NCBI GenBank assembly: GCA_002378565.1
Contig: DFSH01000074.1
Span: 6,504-14,167, forward strand
Direction: 5' to 3'
Source: Flavobacteriales bacterium UBA3442
GTDB taxonomy: Bacteria; Bacteroidota; Bacteroidia; Flavobacteriales; Schleiferiaceae
Length of the DNA: 7,664 nucleotides
Shown here piece by piece: positions 1-5,627 of this stretch. The position numbers and the translations under genes were made by a program. Within the stretch, counting starts at the first letter, position 1. The number at the start of each line of letters is the position of its first letter. Below the pieces are notes generated by a model. That model saw only the letters and a list, made by a program, of their open reading frames with translations, was not told the origin of the DNA and searched no databases.

Positions 1-34
1 AGGCGATGCGCAAGCGCTGAGCAACAGGGTTCAT
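1..34 (-). CDS. Possible 5' end of a divergent gene, truncated by the window edge
   Basis: Reading leftwards from an ATG at 34-32, the minus strand stays open to the window edge and encodes MNPVAQRLRIA. Eleven codons are too few to assign a family. The support is positional: the start lies 41 bp from gatC in a head-to-head arrangement. The minus strand also has TAGGTTTT at 63-56, one base from the Bacteroidota -7 consensus TAnnTTTG and about 21 nt ahead of the ATG. It could equally be chance. Confidence 0.3.
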   Translation of the reverse strand, partial: MNPVAQRLRIA

Positions 35-38
35 GACG

Positions 39-46
39 TAATTTTG
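39..46 (+). promoter_or_regulatory. Bacteroidota-type -7 promoter box ahead of gatC
   Basis: TAATTTTG is an exact match to the Bacteroidota primary-sigma -7 element TAnnTTTG and ends 29 nt before the gatC ATG, which would give a leader of roughly 20-25 nt. No clear TTG/TTTG -33 element is visible at the usual distance upstream, so the call rests on the -7 box and its position alone. Confidence 0.5.
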
Positions 47-75
47 TCCCAGTTGAAAACCTACAGAAAGCTTTC

Positions 76-369
76 ATGAGCATCCAACAAGCAGACATCC
101 TGAAACTCGCCCACCTCGCCAGATTGAAAATGACCGAGGAGGAGGCTACAGCCATGCAGGCTGATATGGTGAAAATACTTGAATTTGTCAGTCAAATTGA
201 AGCCATGGACCTTGATGGTGTGGAGCCGCTTGTGTACCTATCTGATCGGGAGAATGTACTTCGCGATGACCAATCCAATGAGGCCATGACACAAAAGCAA
301 GCTCTGAGCAACGCCCCAGATGCCAACAGTGACTACTTCAAGGTCCCTCGCTTCATGGACAAAAGCTGA
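76..369 (+). CDS. gatC: Aspartyl/glutamyl-tRNA amidotransferase subunit C (GatC)
   Basis: GatC is the small scaffold subunit of the cytoplasmic GatCAB amidotransferase, which converts Glu-tRNA(Gln) and/or Asp-tRNA(Asn) to the correctly charged Gln- or Asn-tRNA. The 97-residue length matches the family's usual 95-100. The N-terminal helical part reads as GatC (ILKLAHLARLKMTEEE, then ILEFVSQIEAMDLDGVEP at about 34-51), followed by an LRDD segment (about 62-65), and the chain ends in the family's typical FKVPRFMD (about 88-95). The belt that wraps GatA lies in the C-terminal half. No gatA or gatB is adjacent. Genes for the three subunits are often scattered in Bacteroidota, so this is not odd. 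The ATG at 76 is preceded by a consensus -7 box and has no Shine-Dalgarno sequence. Confidence 0.95.
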   Translation: MSIQQADILKLAHLARLKMTEEEATAMQADMVKILEFVSQIEAMDLDGVEPLVYLSDRENVLRDDQSNEAMTQKQALSNAPDANSDYFKVPRFMDKS

Positions 370-432
370 ATAGCTTTAGCTGTTGAGCTTAGCGTGAGCT
401 GCAAGACAATCTCATCTCTGATTCCTATAGCA

Positions 433-440
433 TACTTTTG
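433..440 (+). promoter_or_regulatory. Bacteroidota-type -7 box immediately upstream of the TetA-like MFS gene
   Basis: TACTTTTG matches TAnnTTTG exactly and ends only 5 nt before the ATG at 446. A transcription start a few bases after the box would fall on or next to the start codon, so the mRNA would be leaderless or nearly so. No good -33 TTTG is visible at the usual 17-23 nt spacing. Confidence 0.5.
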
Positions 441-445
441 CCCGC

Positions 446-1672
446 ATGCGCAAGAACAACAAAGCAGCCGTTGGCTTCATTTTTGTAACCATGCTTCTGG
501 ATGTGATTGGCTTAGGGATCATCATCCCCGTCATCCCCGCATTGATTCAGGAGCTGACAGGCTCTACGCTATCTGAAGCCTCGCAATATGGCGGTTGGTT
601 AATCTTTGCCTATGCCTTTTTTCAATTTGTCTTCGCACCCATTGTCGGCGGCCTGAGTGATCGGTTTGGCCGGCGCCCGGTCCTCTTATTCTCCCTGTTT
701 GGCTTTGGAATAAACTACCTGTTGCTAGCCTTTGCGCCAACCATTGCATGGCTGTTCATTGGCCGCATCATTTCTGGCATATTTGGTGCCTCCTATTCAA
801 CAGGTGCAGCTTACATCGCAGATGTCAGTAGCAATGAAAAACGGGCACAAAACTTTGGGTTGATCGGTGTGGCCTTTGGTGTAGGATTCATCATTGGACC
901 AGTGATCGGGGGTGTGTTGGGTGAAATTGGTTCTCGAATTCCATTTTTTGCGGCCGCAGGACTTTCCATTATCAATTGGCTCTACGGCGTCTTTGTCTTA
1001 CCTGAATCCTTACCTGAATCCAAGCGCCGACCCTTTGACTGGAAAAAGGCCAACCCCATTGGATCGCTGATGGCGCTCAAACATTACCCAGCTGTTGCTA
1101 GCCTGGTGGGCACCTTTGCCTTCATCTACCTTGGGTCCCATGCCGTGCATGGCACATGGAGCTATTTCACCATGGAAAAATTTGCCTGGTCTGAGTCCAT
1201 GGTTGGCTACTCTTTAGGTGCAGTTGGCATTGCCAGCGCCATTGTGCAAGGCGGCTTGATTCGTGTCATCATTCCAAAAATTGGCGAGTACAAAACCCTG
1301 ATTTTTGGCCTGTTGATGAACCTGATTGGCCTCCTTCTCTTTGCCTTTTCGCCTACGGGTTTTTGGATGTTTGTCTTCATTGTACCCTACTGCTTGGGCG
1401 GCTTTGCCGGCCCCGCATTGCAGGCTATCGTCACCAAGCAAGTGCCCGACAATGAGCAGGGCCAGCTGCAGGGAACCCTGACGAGTACCATGAGCGCTAC
1501 GGCCATTGTGGGACCCCTGTTGATGACCAGTGTTTTTGCCTACTTCACCTCAGGCAATGCGCCTTTTTACTTCCCGGGTGCCGCCTTTGTGCTGGCTGCT
1601 GCATTTGTGGCTATTGCGTTGGTGATCATCGTCAAGCGCGGCGAAGCGAAGACGACGGGGCGGGAGCTTTGA
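446..1672 (+). CDS. TetA-like (TCR/Tet group) MFS drug/H+ antiporter family protein
   Basis: This is a 408-residue inner-membrane carrier of the 12-helix DHA1 branch of the major facilitator superfamily. The first helix carries [17 protein letters not shown] (about 18-34), very like TetA proteins. The loop between helices 2 and 3 has the MFS motif [15 protein letters not shown] (about 68-81). Helix 5 has the antiporter motif [11 protein letters not shown] (about 147-156), which marks proton-driven exporters. The central basic loop (about 190-205) and a second set of hydrophobic helices follow, and the length equals the usual ~400 residues. The family includes tetracycline exporters, but most environmental members have unknown substrates, so resistance should not be assumed. 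The ATG at 446 is favoured because it opens right at motif-bearing sequence and sits 5 nt after a -7 box. It converges with the lipoprotein gene 5 bp downstream. Confidence 0.9.
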   Translation: MRKNNKAAVGFIFVTMLLDVIGLGIIIPVIPALIQELTGSTLSEASQYGGWLIFAYAFFQFVFAPIVGGLSDRFGRRPVLLFSLFGFGINYLLLAFAPTIAWLFIGRIISGIFGASYSTGAAYIADVSSNEKRAQNFGLIGVAFGVGFIIGPVIGGVLGEIGSRIPFFAAAGLSIINWLYGVFVLPESLPESKRRPFDWKKANPIGSLMALKHYPAVASLVGTFAFIYLGSHAVHGTWSYFTMEKFAWSESMVGYSLGAVGIASAIVQGGLIRVIIPKIGEYKTLIFGLLMNLIGLLLFAFSPTGFWMFVFIVPYCLGGFAGPALQAIVTKQVPDNEQGQLQGTLTSTMSATAIVGPLLMTSVFAYFTSGNAPFYFPGAAFVLAAAFVAIALVIIVKRGEAKTTGREL

Positions 1673-1677
1673 TCCGT

Positions 1678-2172
1678 CTATTGAACGACAATACGTATCG
1701 GTAGTTCCCCACTGTGCATTTCAGCAATCACCTTGATGGAGTCCATGCTGAGATCGTTTTTTGTCTTCGTCATGTAACTGGTCAATGTGATGAATTTCCC
1801 AGGGAAGACGATGCGATTCTTTGCTTCGAATGTCCCTATTTCTTCACGGTTTACCGAAAGGTAAACGCGCATCATAGCACCCACGGCTGTCCCTTGAATG
1901 ACCTTGAATCCTTTAGGAATAGCTTCATCAACACGATTAACAAGTACCCATTCATCATTGGGTTTTTCCAAAATCAACACGTCATTTGAGTCAATGATGC
2001 CGTAATCCATCAAATTGAAGCTGTCAGGGCTATGGAAATAGACATCAATGTGGTTTTCAATGACTGGATCACCTGATAGCGTATCGCATGACGTAATCAT
2101 CAAGGCCAAAAGGGCGACACCAAATAAATGAACAAAACTGATTGACCTCTTTGCCATCATTAACTCATGCAT
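1678..2172 (-). CDS. Predicted lipoprotein of unknown function
   Basis: The 164-residue product is not one I recognise. It begins with a short basic segment (AKRS), a hydrophobic stretch (about 11-26) and a lipobox ending ITSC with the lipidated Cys at residue 29, so it should be processed by signal peptidase II and anchored in an envelope membrane. The mature part of about 136 residues is soluble, rich in Asp, Val and Ile, and looks beta-rich; no catalytic motif or repeat is evident. Three in-frame starts are possible (2172, 2160, 2157). The one at 2157 (MAKRSISF) gives the most ordinary signal peptide, so the true N-terminus is uncertain by five residues. No TAnnTTTG box is found on this strand upstream. 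The gene ends 5 bp from the end of the convergent MFS gene. Confidence 0.75.
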   Translation of the reverse strand: MHELMMAKRSISFVHLFGVALLALMITSCDTLSGDPVIENHIDVYFHSPDSFNLMDYGIIDSNDVLILEKPNDEWVLVNRVDEAIPKGFKVIQGTAVGAMMRVYLSVNREEIGTFEAKNRIVFPGKFITLTSYMTKTKNDLSMDSIKVIAEMHSGELPIRIVVQ

Positions 2173-2217
2173 GACCTCTGTGTGTATTCATTGGTTCAGT
2201 TCACTCACGCCAATAGC

Positions 2218-2403
2218 TTAATGCTTGTTGGTGATGCTCACTGACCAAATGGTGATTTTATCACCAATAACAAGTGCAATTACCATGCCATTAGCTTAGG
2301 CAAAATCCATGATTCGGTGGCCCTTTGAAAGCATCTGTTTGCCTGAATTCGCAACGGCGAGTTGTTGCTTCTTTTCTCTACCATCTTGATGTATCAAAGG
2401 CAT
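2218..2403 (-). pseudogene. Interrupted small reading frame directly after the SLC45-like gene (possible gene remnant)
   Basis: On the minus strand an ATG follows the transporter's TGA with no gap (TGAATG) and opens 35 codons ending in TAA at 2298-2296 (begins MPLIHQDGREKKQQLAVA, ends HRIMDFA). Beyond that stop the same frame stays open for another 25 codons (ANGMVIALVIGDKITIW and so on) to a TAA at 2220-2218. Both halves look protein-like in composition, a charged part then a hydrophobic one, so this may be a short gene broken by one stop or a decayed fragment of a longer gene. I recognise neither half. It may also be plain intergenic sequence that happens to be open. It fills most of the 231-bp gap between flanking genes, where I see nothing else but the inverted repeat. 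Confidence 0.25.
2250..2266. repeat. Perfect 7-bp inverted repeat with 3-base loop
   Basis: TGGTGAT-TTT-ATCACCA is a perfect palindrome with 7-bp arms. A further partial copy, TTGGTGAT at 2228-2235, could pair instead with ATCACCAA at 2260-2267, giving an alternative 8-bp stem. There is no run of T on either strand after the stem, so it is not a convincing intrinsic terminator. It could be an operator, an mRNA 3'-end stabilising hairpin for the transporter transcript, or chance. Confidence 0.4.
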
Positions 2404-3783
2404 TCAATCCTTCACCGCCTCAGGGTTCACAATCAGTAAATTGCTCAAAGAGGCAATGGCCAATGACAGGCCTGCCAACAACATGGCATTGATGGCTGAA
2501 TCCCCAAAAAGGAAGGTGTAAATAGCCACCAAAGACGTGGCTGCCACGATTTGCGGGATGACAATGAACATGTTGAATAGGCCCATGAATACCCCCATTT
2601 TCTCGCCATCAATGAAGCTGGAAAGCATGGCGTAGGGCATGGATAATATGGAGGCCCATGCAATGCCAATGGCCATGAATGCAACGCCTAAGTAATCAGG
2701 GCTATCCATCCAAAACATGCTGAAAAACCCCAAGGCGCCAATCATCAATGAAGCCATGTGCAGGTTACGTCGGTTGATCTTTCGTCGCGAGGTGTACAGG
2801 GTCAACAACAGGGCGAAGGCCATGGAGCTCAAGCCATACATGCCCATGTTTGCTCCCACTTGGTCTGCTGCGTCATTGTATGCTTGGCTGGCCAACTGGT
2901 AGCCTTCAATCACCTCGTCCGACGCCACATTCAAGTGGATGGCCTGGGGCTTTGGGGCGTTAAACACATGCGCTGTCAAGGCTGGTGTCGCCATGGACCA
3001 CATGGCGAAAAACGCAAACCAGGAAAAAAACTGCACAAGACCTAAGCGCTTCATCGTCAATGGCATGTTTTGGATGTTACTCAGGATTTCTCGGCCTGCG
3101 ACAAGGGGATTTTTTGCGTTTTTCTTTGCCGCTTCAAAGGCTTCCATGTCCTCTGGGGGGTATTCATCTGTAGTAAAGACCGTGATGAGCATGCTGACGA
3201 TGAATACCGCGGCACCCAGGGCAAAGGCAACCTTCACAGACATAGGAACCACACCGGGGTCAGCTACATTGCTAACGCCCATTTTGGTGATGAACAAGGG
3301 CAGGTTAGACGCCACCCAAGTGCCAATACCAATGATGAGGGTTTGCATGACAAACCCATAAGACCGTTGGTTGTTTGGCAGTTTGTCCGCCACAAGAGCC
3401 CTGAATGGCTCCATGGAAATATTGATGGAGGCATCCAACACCCACAAGCTGCCTGCTGCCATCCACAAAACCGATGAATGAGGGACAGCAAACAGGGCAA
3501 GGGAGCTCAGCACTGCACCAATCAAAAAGAAGGGCCGCCTTCTACCCCACCTGGCATGCCACGTTTTATCAGACAAATAACCAATGATAGGCTGAACAAT
3601 CAGGCCAGTTAGTGGTGCCGCAATCCAAAGCATTGGAATGTCATGCTCATTGGCGCCTAGGGTTTGAAATATCCGACTCATGAATCCGCCTTGCAGGGCA
3701 AAGCCAAACTGGATGCCCAAAAAGCCAAAGCTCATGTTCCATATTTGCCAAAATTTGAGTTGGGGTCTATGCGTGCTTGACAT
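2404..3783 (-). CDS. SLC45/GPH-type MFS sugar transporter (maltose/sucrose-like H+ symporter)
   Basis: This is an inner-membrane 12-helix carrier of the glycoside-pentoside-hexuronide/SLC45 group, which includes plant sucrose/H+ symporters and bacterial maltose carriers. The start at 3783 (MSSTHRPQLKFWQIWN) gives 459 residues, a normal length, and lies 23 nt past the regulator's stop. A longer frame from 3888 would overlap the regulator by 82 nt and add 35 hydrophilic residues, so I reject it. Hallmarks are NMSFGFLGIQFGFALQ in helix 1 (about 16-31), the GYLSDKT plus RWGRRRPF motif (about 68-86) in the loop after helix 2, ASILSMPYAMLSS in the C-terminal half and GVFMGLFNMFIVIPQI near the end. 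A polar insert of about 45 residues precedes helix 7. Position next to a NUDIX regulator and divergent from pgmB suggests a disaccharide such as maltose as substrate (inference). It is probably co-transcribed with the regulator. Confidence 0.9.
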   Translation of the reverse strand: MSSTHRPQLKFWQIWNMSFGFLGIQFGFALQGGFMSRIFQTLGANEHDIPMLWIAAPLTGLIVQPIIGYLSDKTWHARWGRRRPFFLIGAVLSSLALFAVPHSSVLWMAAGSLWVLDASINISMEPFRALVADKLPNNQRSYGFVMQTLIIGIGTWVASNLPLFITKMGVSNVADPGVVPMSVKVAFALGAAVFIVSMLITVFTTDEYPPEDMEAFEAAKKNAKNPLVAGREILSNIQNMPLTMKRLGLVQFFSWFAFFAMWSMATPALTAHVFNAPKPQAIHLNVASDEVIEGYQLASQAYNDAADQVGANMGMYGLSSMAFALLLTLYTSRRKINRRNLHMASLMIGALGFFSMFWMDSPDYLGVAFMAIGIAWASILSMPYAMLSSFIDGEKMGVFMGLFNMFIVIPQIVAATSLVAIYTFLFGDSAINAMLLAGLSLAIASLSNLLIVNPEAVKD

Positions 3784-3806
3784 CCAATTAGTTTTAGGTG
3801 GTCCGA

Positions 3807-4484
3807 TTAAGCCTTGTTGCTCCAGCGGTAAAGCCTCGCTGGCTTGTGGTAGACGCCAGTCTGCTTTTCCTCCAAGGGAATAACCCAATTGTCATTGATG
3901 ACTTTTTTTCTAAAGTTTCGCTTGTCAAAGGTGGTTCGAAGGATGACCTCATGCACTGACTGCATCTGTGTGAGGGTGAACTTTTCAGGCAATAGCTTGA
4001 AGCCAACCTGCATGTCTTTCAAGGCTTTTCTCAAGGTGCCTAATGCGCGATTGAAGATGTCATTGTGATCAAATGCCAGAGCAGGGACATCGTAGGCGTC
4101 TGCCCAGAAAACCCGCTTAGCAAAACCTGATGCTGATGGGTTGAAGTCTTCCATTTTCACCAAGGCATAGTAAGCGATGGTGATGACCCTTGCTTCAGGG
4201 TTGCTCCGATGTGTTCTTAGCCATGGCAGATCATTGGTGTTGCTGACGCGATTGGGGTCACCAAAAGCGCCACATTGTCGCAAATACAACCCCGTCAACC
4301 CAGTCAGTTCTTTGAGCACCCGAGAGGCTGCTTCATCAAGGCTTTCCTCATCCTGCAAATGATCTCCCGGCAAAGCAAACCGATGGTCTTGACCCAGGTC
4401 TTCTTGTTCAATCAAGAGCGCGTTGAGCCTCTGGCCATCAAAGCCAAAAACGACACAGTCTACAGAAACATTGGGATTGATCAT
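3807..4484 (-). CDS. NUDIX-fold transcriptional regulator (AraR/NrtR-like)
   Basis: The 225-residue protein has the two-domain plan of NrtR-family regulators: a NUDIX domain (about 1-150) followed by a winged helix-turn-helix (about 165-222). The start NVSVDCVVFGFDGQRLNALLI is typical of Bacteroidota sugar regulators of this type. The NUDIX box runs from G40 to L63, but the REUXEE core reads RVLKEL (55-60): the Glu after Arg is Val56 and the second Glu of the EE pair is Leu60. Hydrolase activity is therefore unlikely, as expected of a ligand-sensing domain. The C-terminal FTLTQMQSVHEVIL (169-182) and DKRNFRKK (187-194) match the DNA-binding region of the family. Known relatives sense arabinose, ADP-ribose or similar ligands. 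Here the neighbours (disaccharide carrier, pfkA, pgmB) suggest a sugar or sugar phosphate, which I cannot specify. An operator-like site overlaps its own promoter, implying autoregulation. Confidence 0.9.
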   Translation of the reverse strand: MINPNVSVDCVVFGFDGQRLNALLIEQEDLGQDHRFALPGDHLQDEESLDEAASRVLKELTGLTGLYLRQCGAFGDPNRVSNTNDLPWLRTHRSNPEARVITIAYYALVKMEDFNPSASGFAKRVFWADAYDVPALAFDHNDIFNRALGTLRKALKDMQVGFKLLPEKFTLTQMQSVHEVILRTTFDKRNFRKKVINDNWVIPLEEKQTGVYHKPARLYRWSNKA

Positions 4485-4494
4485 TGCGTAAGCA

Positions 4495-4502
4495 TAAATG
4501 TA
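4495..4502 (-). promoter_or_regulatory. Likely -7 box of the NUDIX regulator gene
   Basis: The minus strand reads TACATTTA (4502 to 4495), one base short of TAnnTTTG, and ends 10 nt before the regulator ATG at 4484. Transcription would start within a few bases of the ATG. The box overlaps the left arm of operator-like site 1, so a protein bound there would block it. Confidence 0.35.
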
Positions 4503-4512
4503 CGAAATACAC
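4498..4512. promoter_or_regulatory. Operator-like palindrome, site 1 (regulator-proximal)
   Basis: ATGTA-CGAAA-TACAC contains the perfect palindrome TGTA-N5-TACA. The match extends outward to AAATGTA and TACACTT (4496-4514), where 6 of 7 arm positions pair. The 16 bases from 4499 to 4514 recur exactly at 4550-4565. It overlaps the presumed -7 box of the regulator gene. Binding by the adjacent NUDIX protein is inferred from position and symmetry. Confidence 0.65.
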
Positions 4513-4548
4513 TTAGCCGATCGTCATGGGCAGTCAAGATCAACCTTC

Positions 4549-4563
4549 GTGTACGAAATACAC
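4549..4563. promoter_or_regulatory. Operator-like palindrome, site 2 (pfkA-proximal)
   Basis: GTGTA-CGAAA-TACAC is a perfect inverted repeat with 5-bp arms and a 5-base spacer. It sits 51 bp from site 1, about 4.9 helical turns, so the two sites face roughly the same side of the DNA. It ends about 20 bp before the pfkA -7 box and covers the place where a -33 element would lie, a position suited to repression of the pfkA operon. Confidence 0.65.
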
Positions 4564-4582
4564 TTTCTCTACGATTAAGTTG

Positions 4583-4590
4583 TACCTTTG
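4583..4590 (+). promoter_or_regulatory. Bacteroidota-type -7 box of the pfkA operon
   Basis: TACCTTTG matches TAnnTTTG exactly. It ends 6 nt before the GTG at 4597 and contains the TTG at 4588 that would be the longest possible start of pfkA. If this is the promoter, the TTG cannot be in the mRNA and the transcript would be nearly leaderless from the GTG. The only upstream T-rich candidate for -33 is ACTTTC at 4562-4567, a poor match. Confidence 0.55.
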
Positions 4591-4596
4591 AAAACC

Positions 4597-5580
4597 GTGA
4601 ATTCCTCTATCCAACATATTGCTGTGATCACTTCCGGTGGCGACGCACCTGGAATGAATGCTGCCATCCGAGCCGTTGCCCGGACTGCATCCTACCATGA
4701 CCTCAAGGTCAGTGGTTATTATCGCGGCTACGATGGCTTGATGGATGGGGATTCGGTAGGCATGACTGCGCGAAGCGTAAAGAACACATTAGCTATGGGT
4801 GGAACCTGGCTGAAATCAGCCCGTTCTGAGGCCTTTAGAACTGTTCAAGGACGCGCCATAGCTGCAAAGACATTGGAGTCTGACGGGGTTGATGCCCTGG
4901 TGGTGATTGGCGGTGATGGGAGTTTCAGGGGTGCGCAGGCCTTGTCTGAAGAGCACGGGATTCCCGTGATTGGCATACCCGGAACCATTGATAACGATCT
5001 GTATGGCACAGATCACAGCATTGGATTTGACACCGCGGTCAACACGGTGATGCATGCTGTAGATAAGATTCGTGACACCGCCAACAGTCACAATCGCTTT
5101 TTTTTGGTTGAGGTAATGGGGCGAGACTCAGGCTTCATTGCTTTGAGCGCAGCCATTGCAACTGGGGGCATGGATGCCATTTTACCCGAGGTTGAGTACA
5201 GCGTTGATGAACTCTTTGAGACGGTCAGGCAGGGTGCCAAACACAAAAAAACGTCCAATATTGTCATTGTCGCAGAAGGATCAACCATTGGAAGCCCTGC
5301 AGAATTGGCTCAGGCCTTGGTGACAGAGTTTCCTGAACTGGATGTCAAGGTGAGCACCTTGGGTCACATGCAGCGCGGCGGATCCCCCAGCCACTTGGAT
5401 CGAATCCTGGCTGGACGATTGGGTGTTGGCGCAGTGGACGGCCTGCTTCAGGGGAAAAACCAGGTCATGGTTGGCCTTCAGCAAGGACAGCTCAACTACG
5501 TGCCCTTTGACAAAGCCTGCTCGCAAGGCAAGGACCTCAACCTGGACCTCTTGCGTGTTGCAGACATTCTATCTATTTGA
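4597..5580 (+). CDS. pfkA: ATP-dependent 6-phosphofructokinase
   Basis: PfkA phosphorylates fructose 6-phosphate to fructose 1,6-bisphosphate, the committed step of glycolysis, in the cytoplasm. The 327-residue chain is close to the usual ~320. The nucleotide loop SGGDAPGMNAAIR starts near residue 13, GGDG is at 105-108 and PGTIDND at 128-134, with D132 equivalent to the catalytic Asp of the E. coli enzyme. Gly in both GGDG and PGTIDND marks ATP rather than pyrophosphate use, since PPi enzymes have GGDD and PKTIDND. EVMGRDSG follows, then GHMQRGG in the C-terminal half. I chose the GTG at 4597 because the alternative TTG at 4588 lies inside the consensus -7 box. It heads a + strand operon with gap 47 bp downstream and is divergent from the NUDIX regulator, with an operator-like palindrome over its promoter. 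Confidence 0.93.
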   Translation: MNSSIQHIAVITSGGDAPGMNAAIRAVARTASYHDLKVSGYYRGYDGLMDGDSVGMTARSVKNTLAMGGTWLKSARSEAFRTVQGRAIAAKTLESDGVDALVVIGGDGSFRGAQALSEEHGIPVIGIPGTIDNDLYGTDHSIGFDTAVNTVMHAVDKIRDTANSHNRFFLVEVMGRDSGFIALSAAIATGGMDAILPEVEYSVDELFETVRQGAKHKKTSNIVIVAEGSTIGSPAELAQALVTEFPELDVKVSTLGHMQRGGSPSHLDRILAGRLGVGAVDGLLQGKNQVMVGLQQGQLNYVPFDKACSQGKDLNLDLLRVADILSI

Positions 5581-5627
5581 TCATTACAGCCCTTGAATCT
5601 GTTTGATAATCTACTACATTCACACTC

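Noticed and set aside
362..377. AAAGCT-GAAT-AGCTTT hairpin at the gatC stop as a terminator
   Set aside because: The 6-bp stem is AT-rich, overlaps the stop codon and is not followed by a T run, so it is too weak to call.
446..1672. Tetracycline resistance gene
   Set aside because: The protein has TetA-like motifs A and C, but these are shared by many MFS exporters of unknown substrate, and the context has no resistance or mobile-element markers.
2939..3477. Open frames of 135-140 codons on the + strand opposite the SLC45-like gene
   Set aside because: They lie antisense to a strongly supported transporter and show no recognisable domain; they are shadows of its codon pattern.
2404..3888. 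Longer SLC45-like start at 3888
   Set aside because: It would overlap the NUDIX regulator by 82 nt and add 35 hydrophilic residues ahead of the conserved first helix. The ATG at 3783 gives the normal family start and 23 nt spacing.
5598..5605. Separate promoter for gap (TCTGTTTG)
   Set aside because: It departs from TAnnTTTG at a core base and has no -33 partner. Short spacing favours co-transcription with pfkA.
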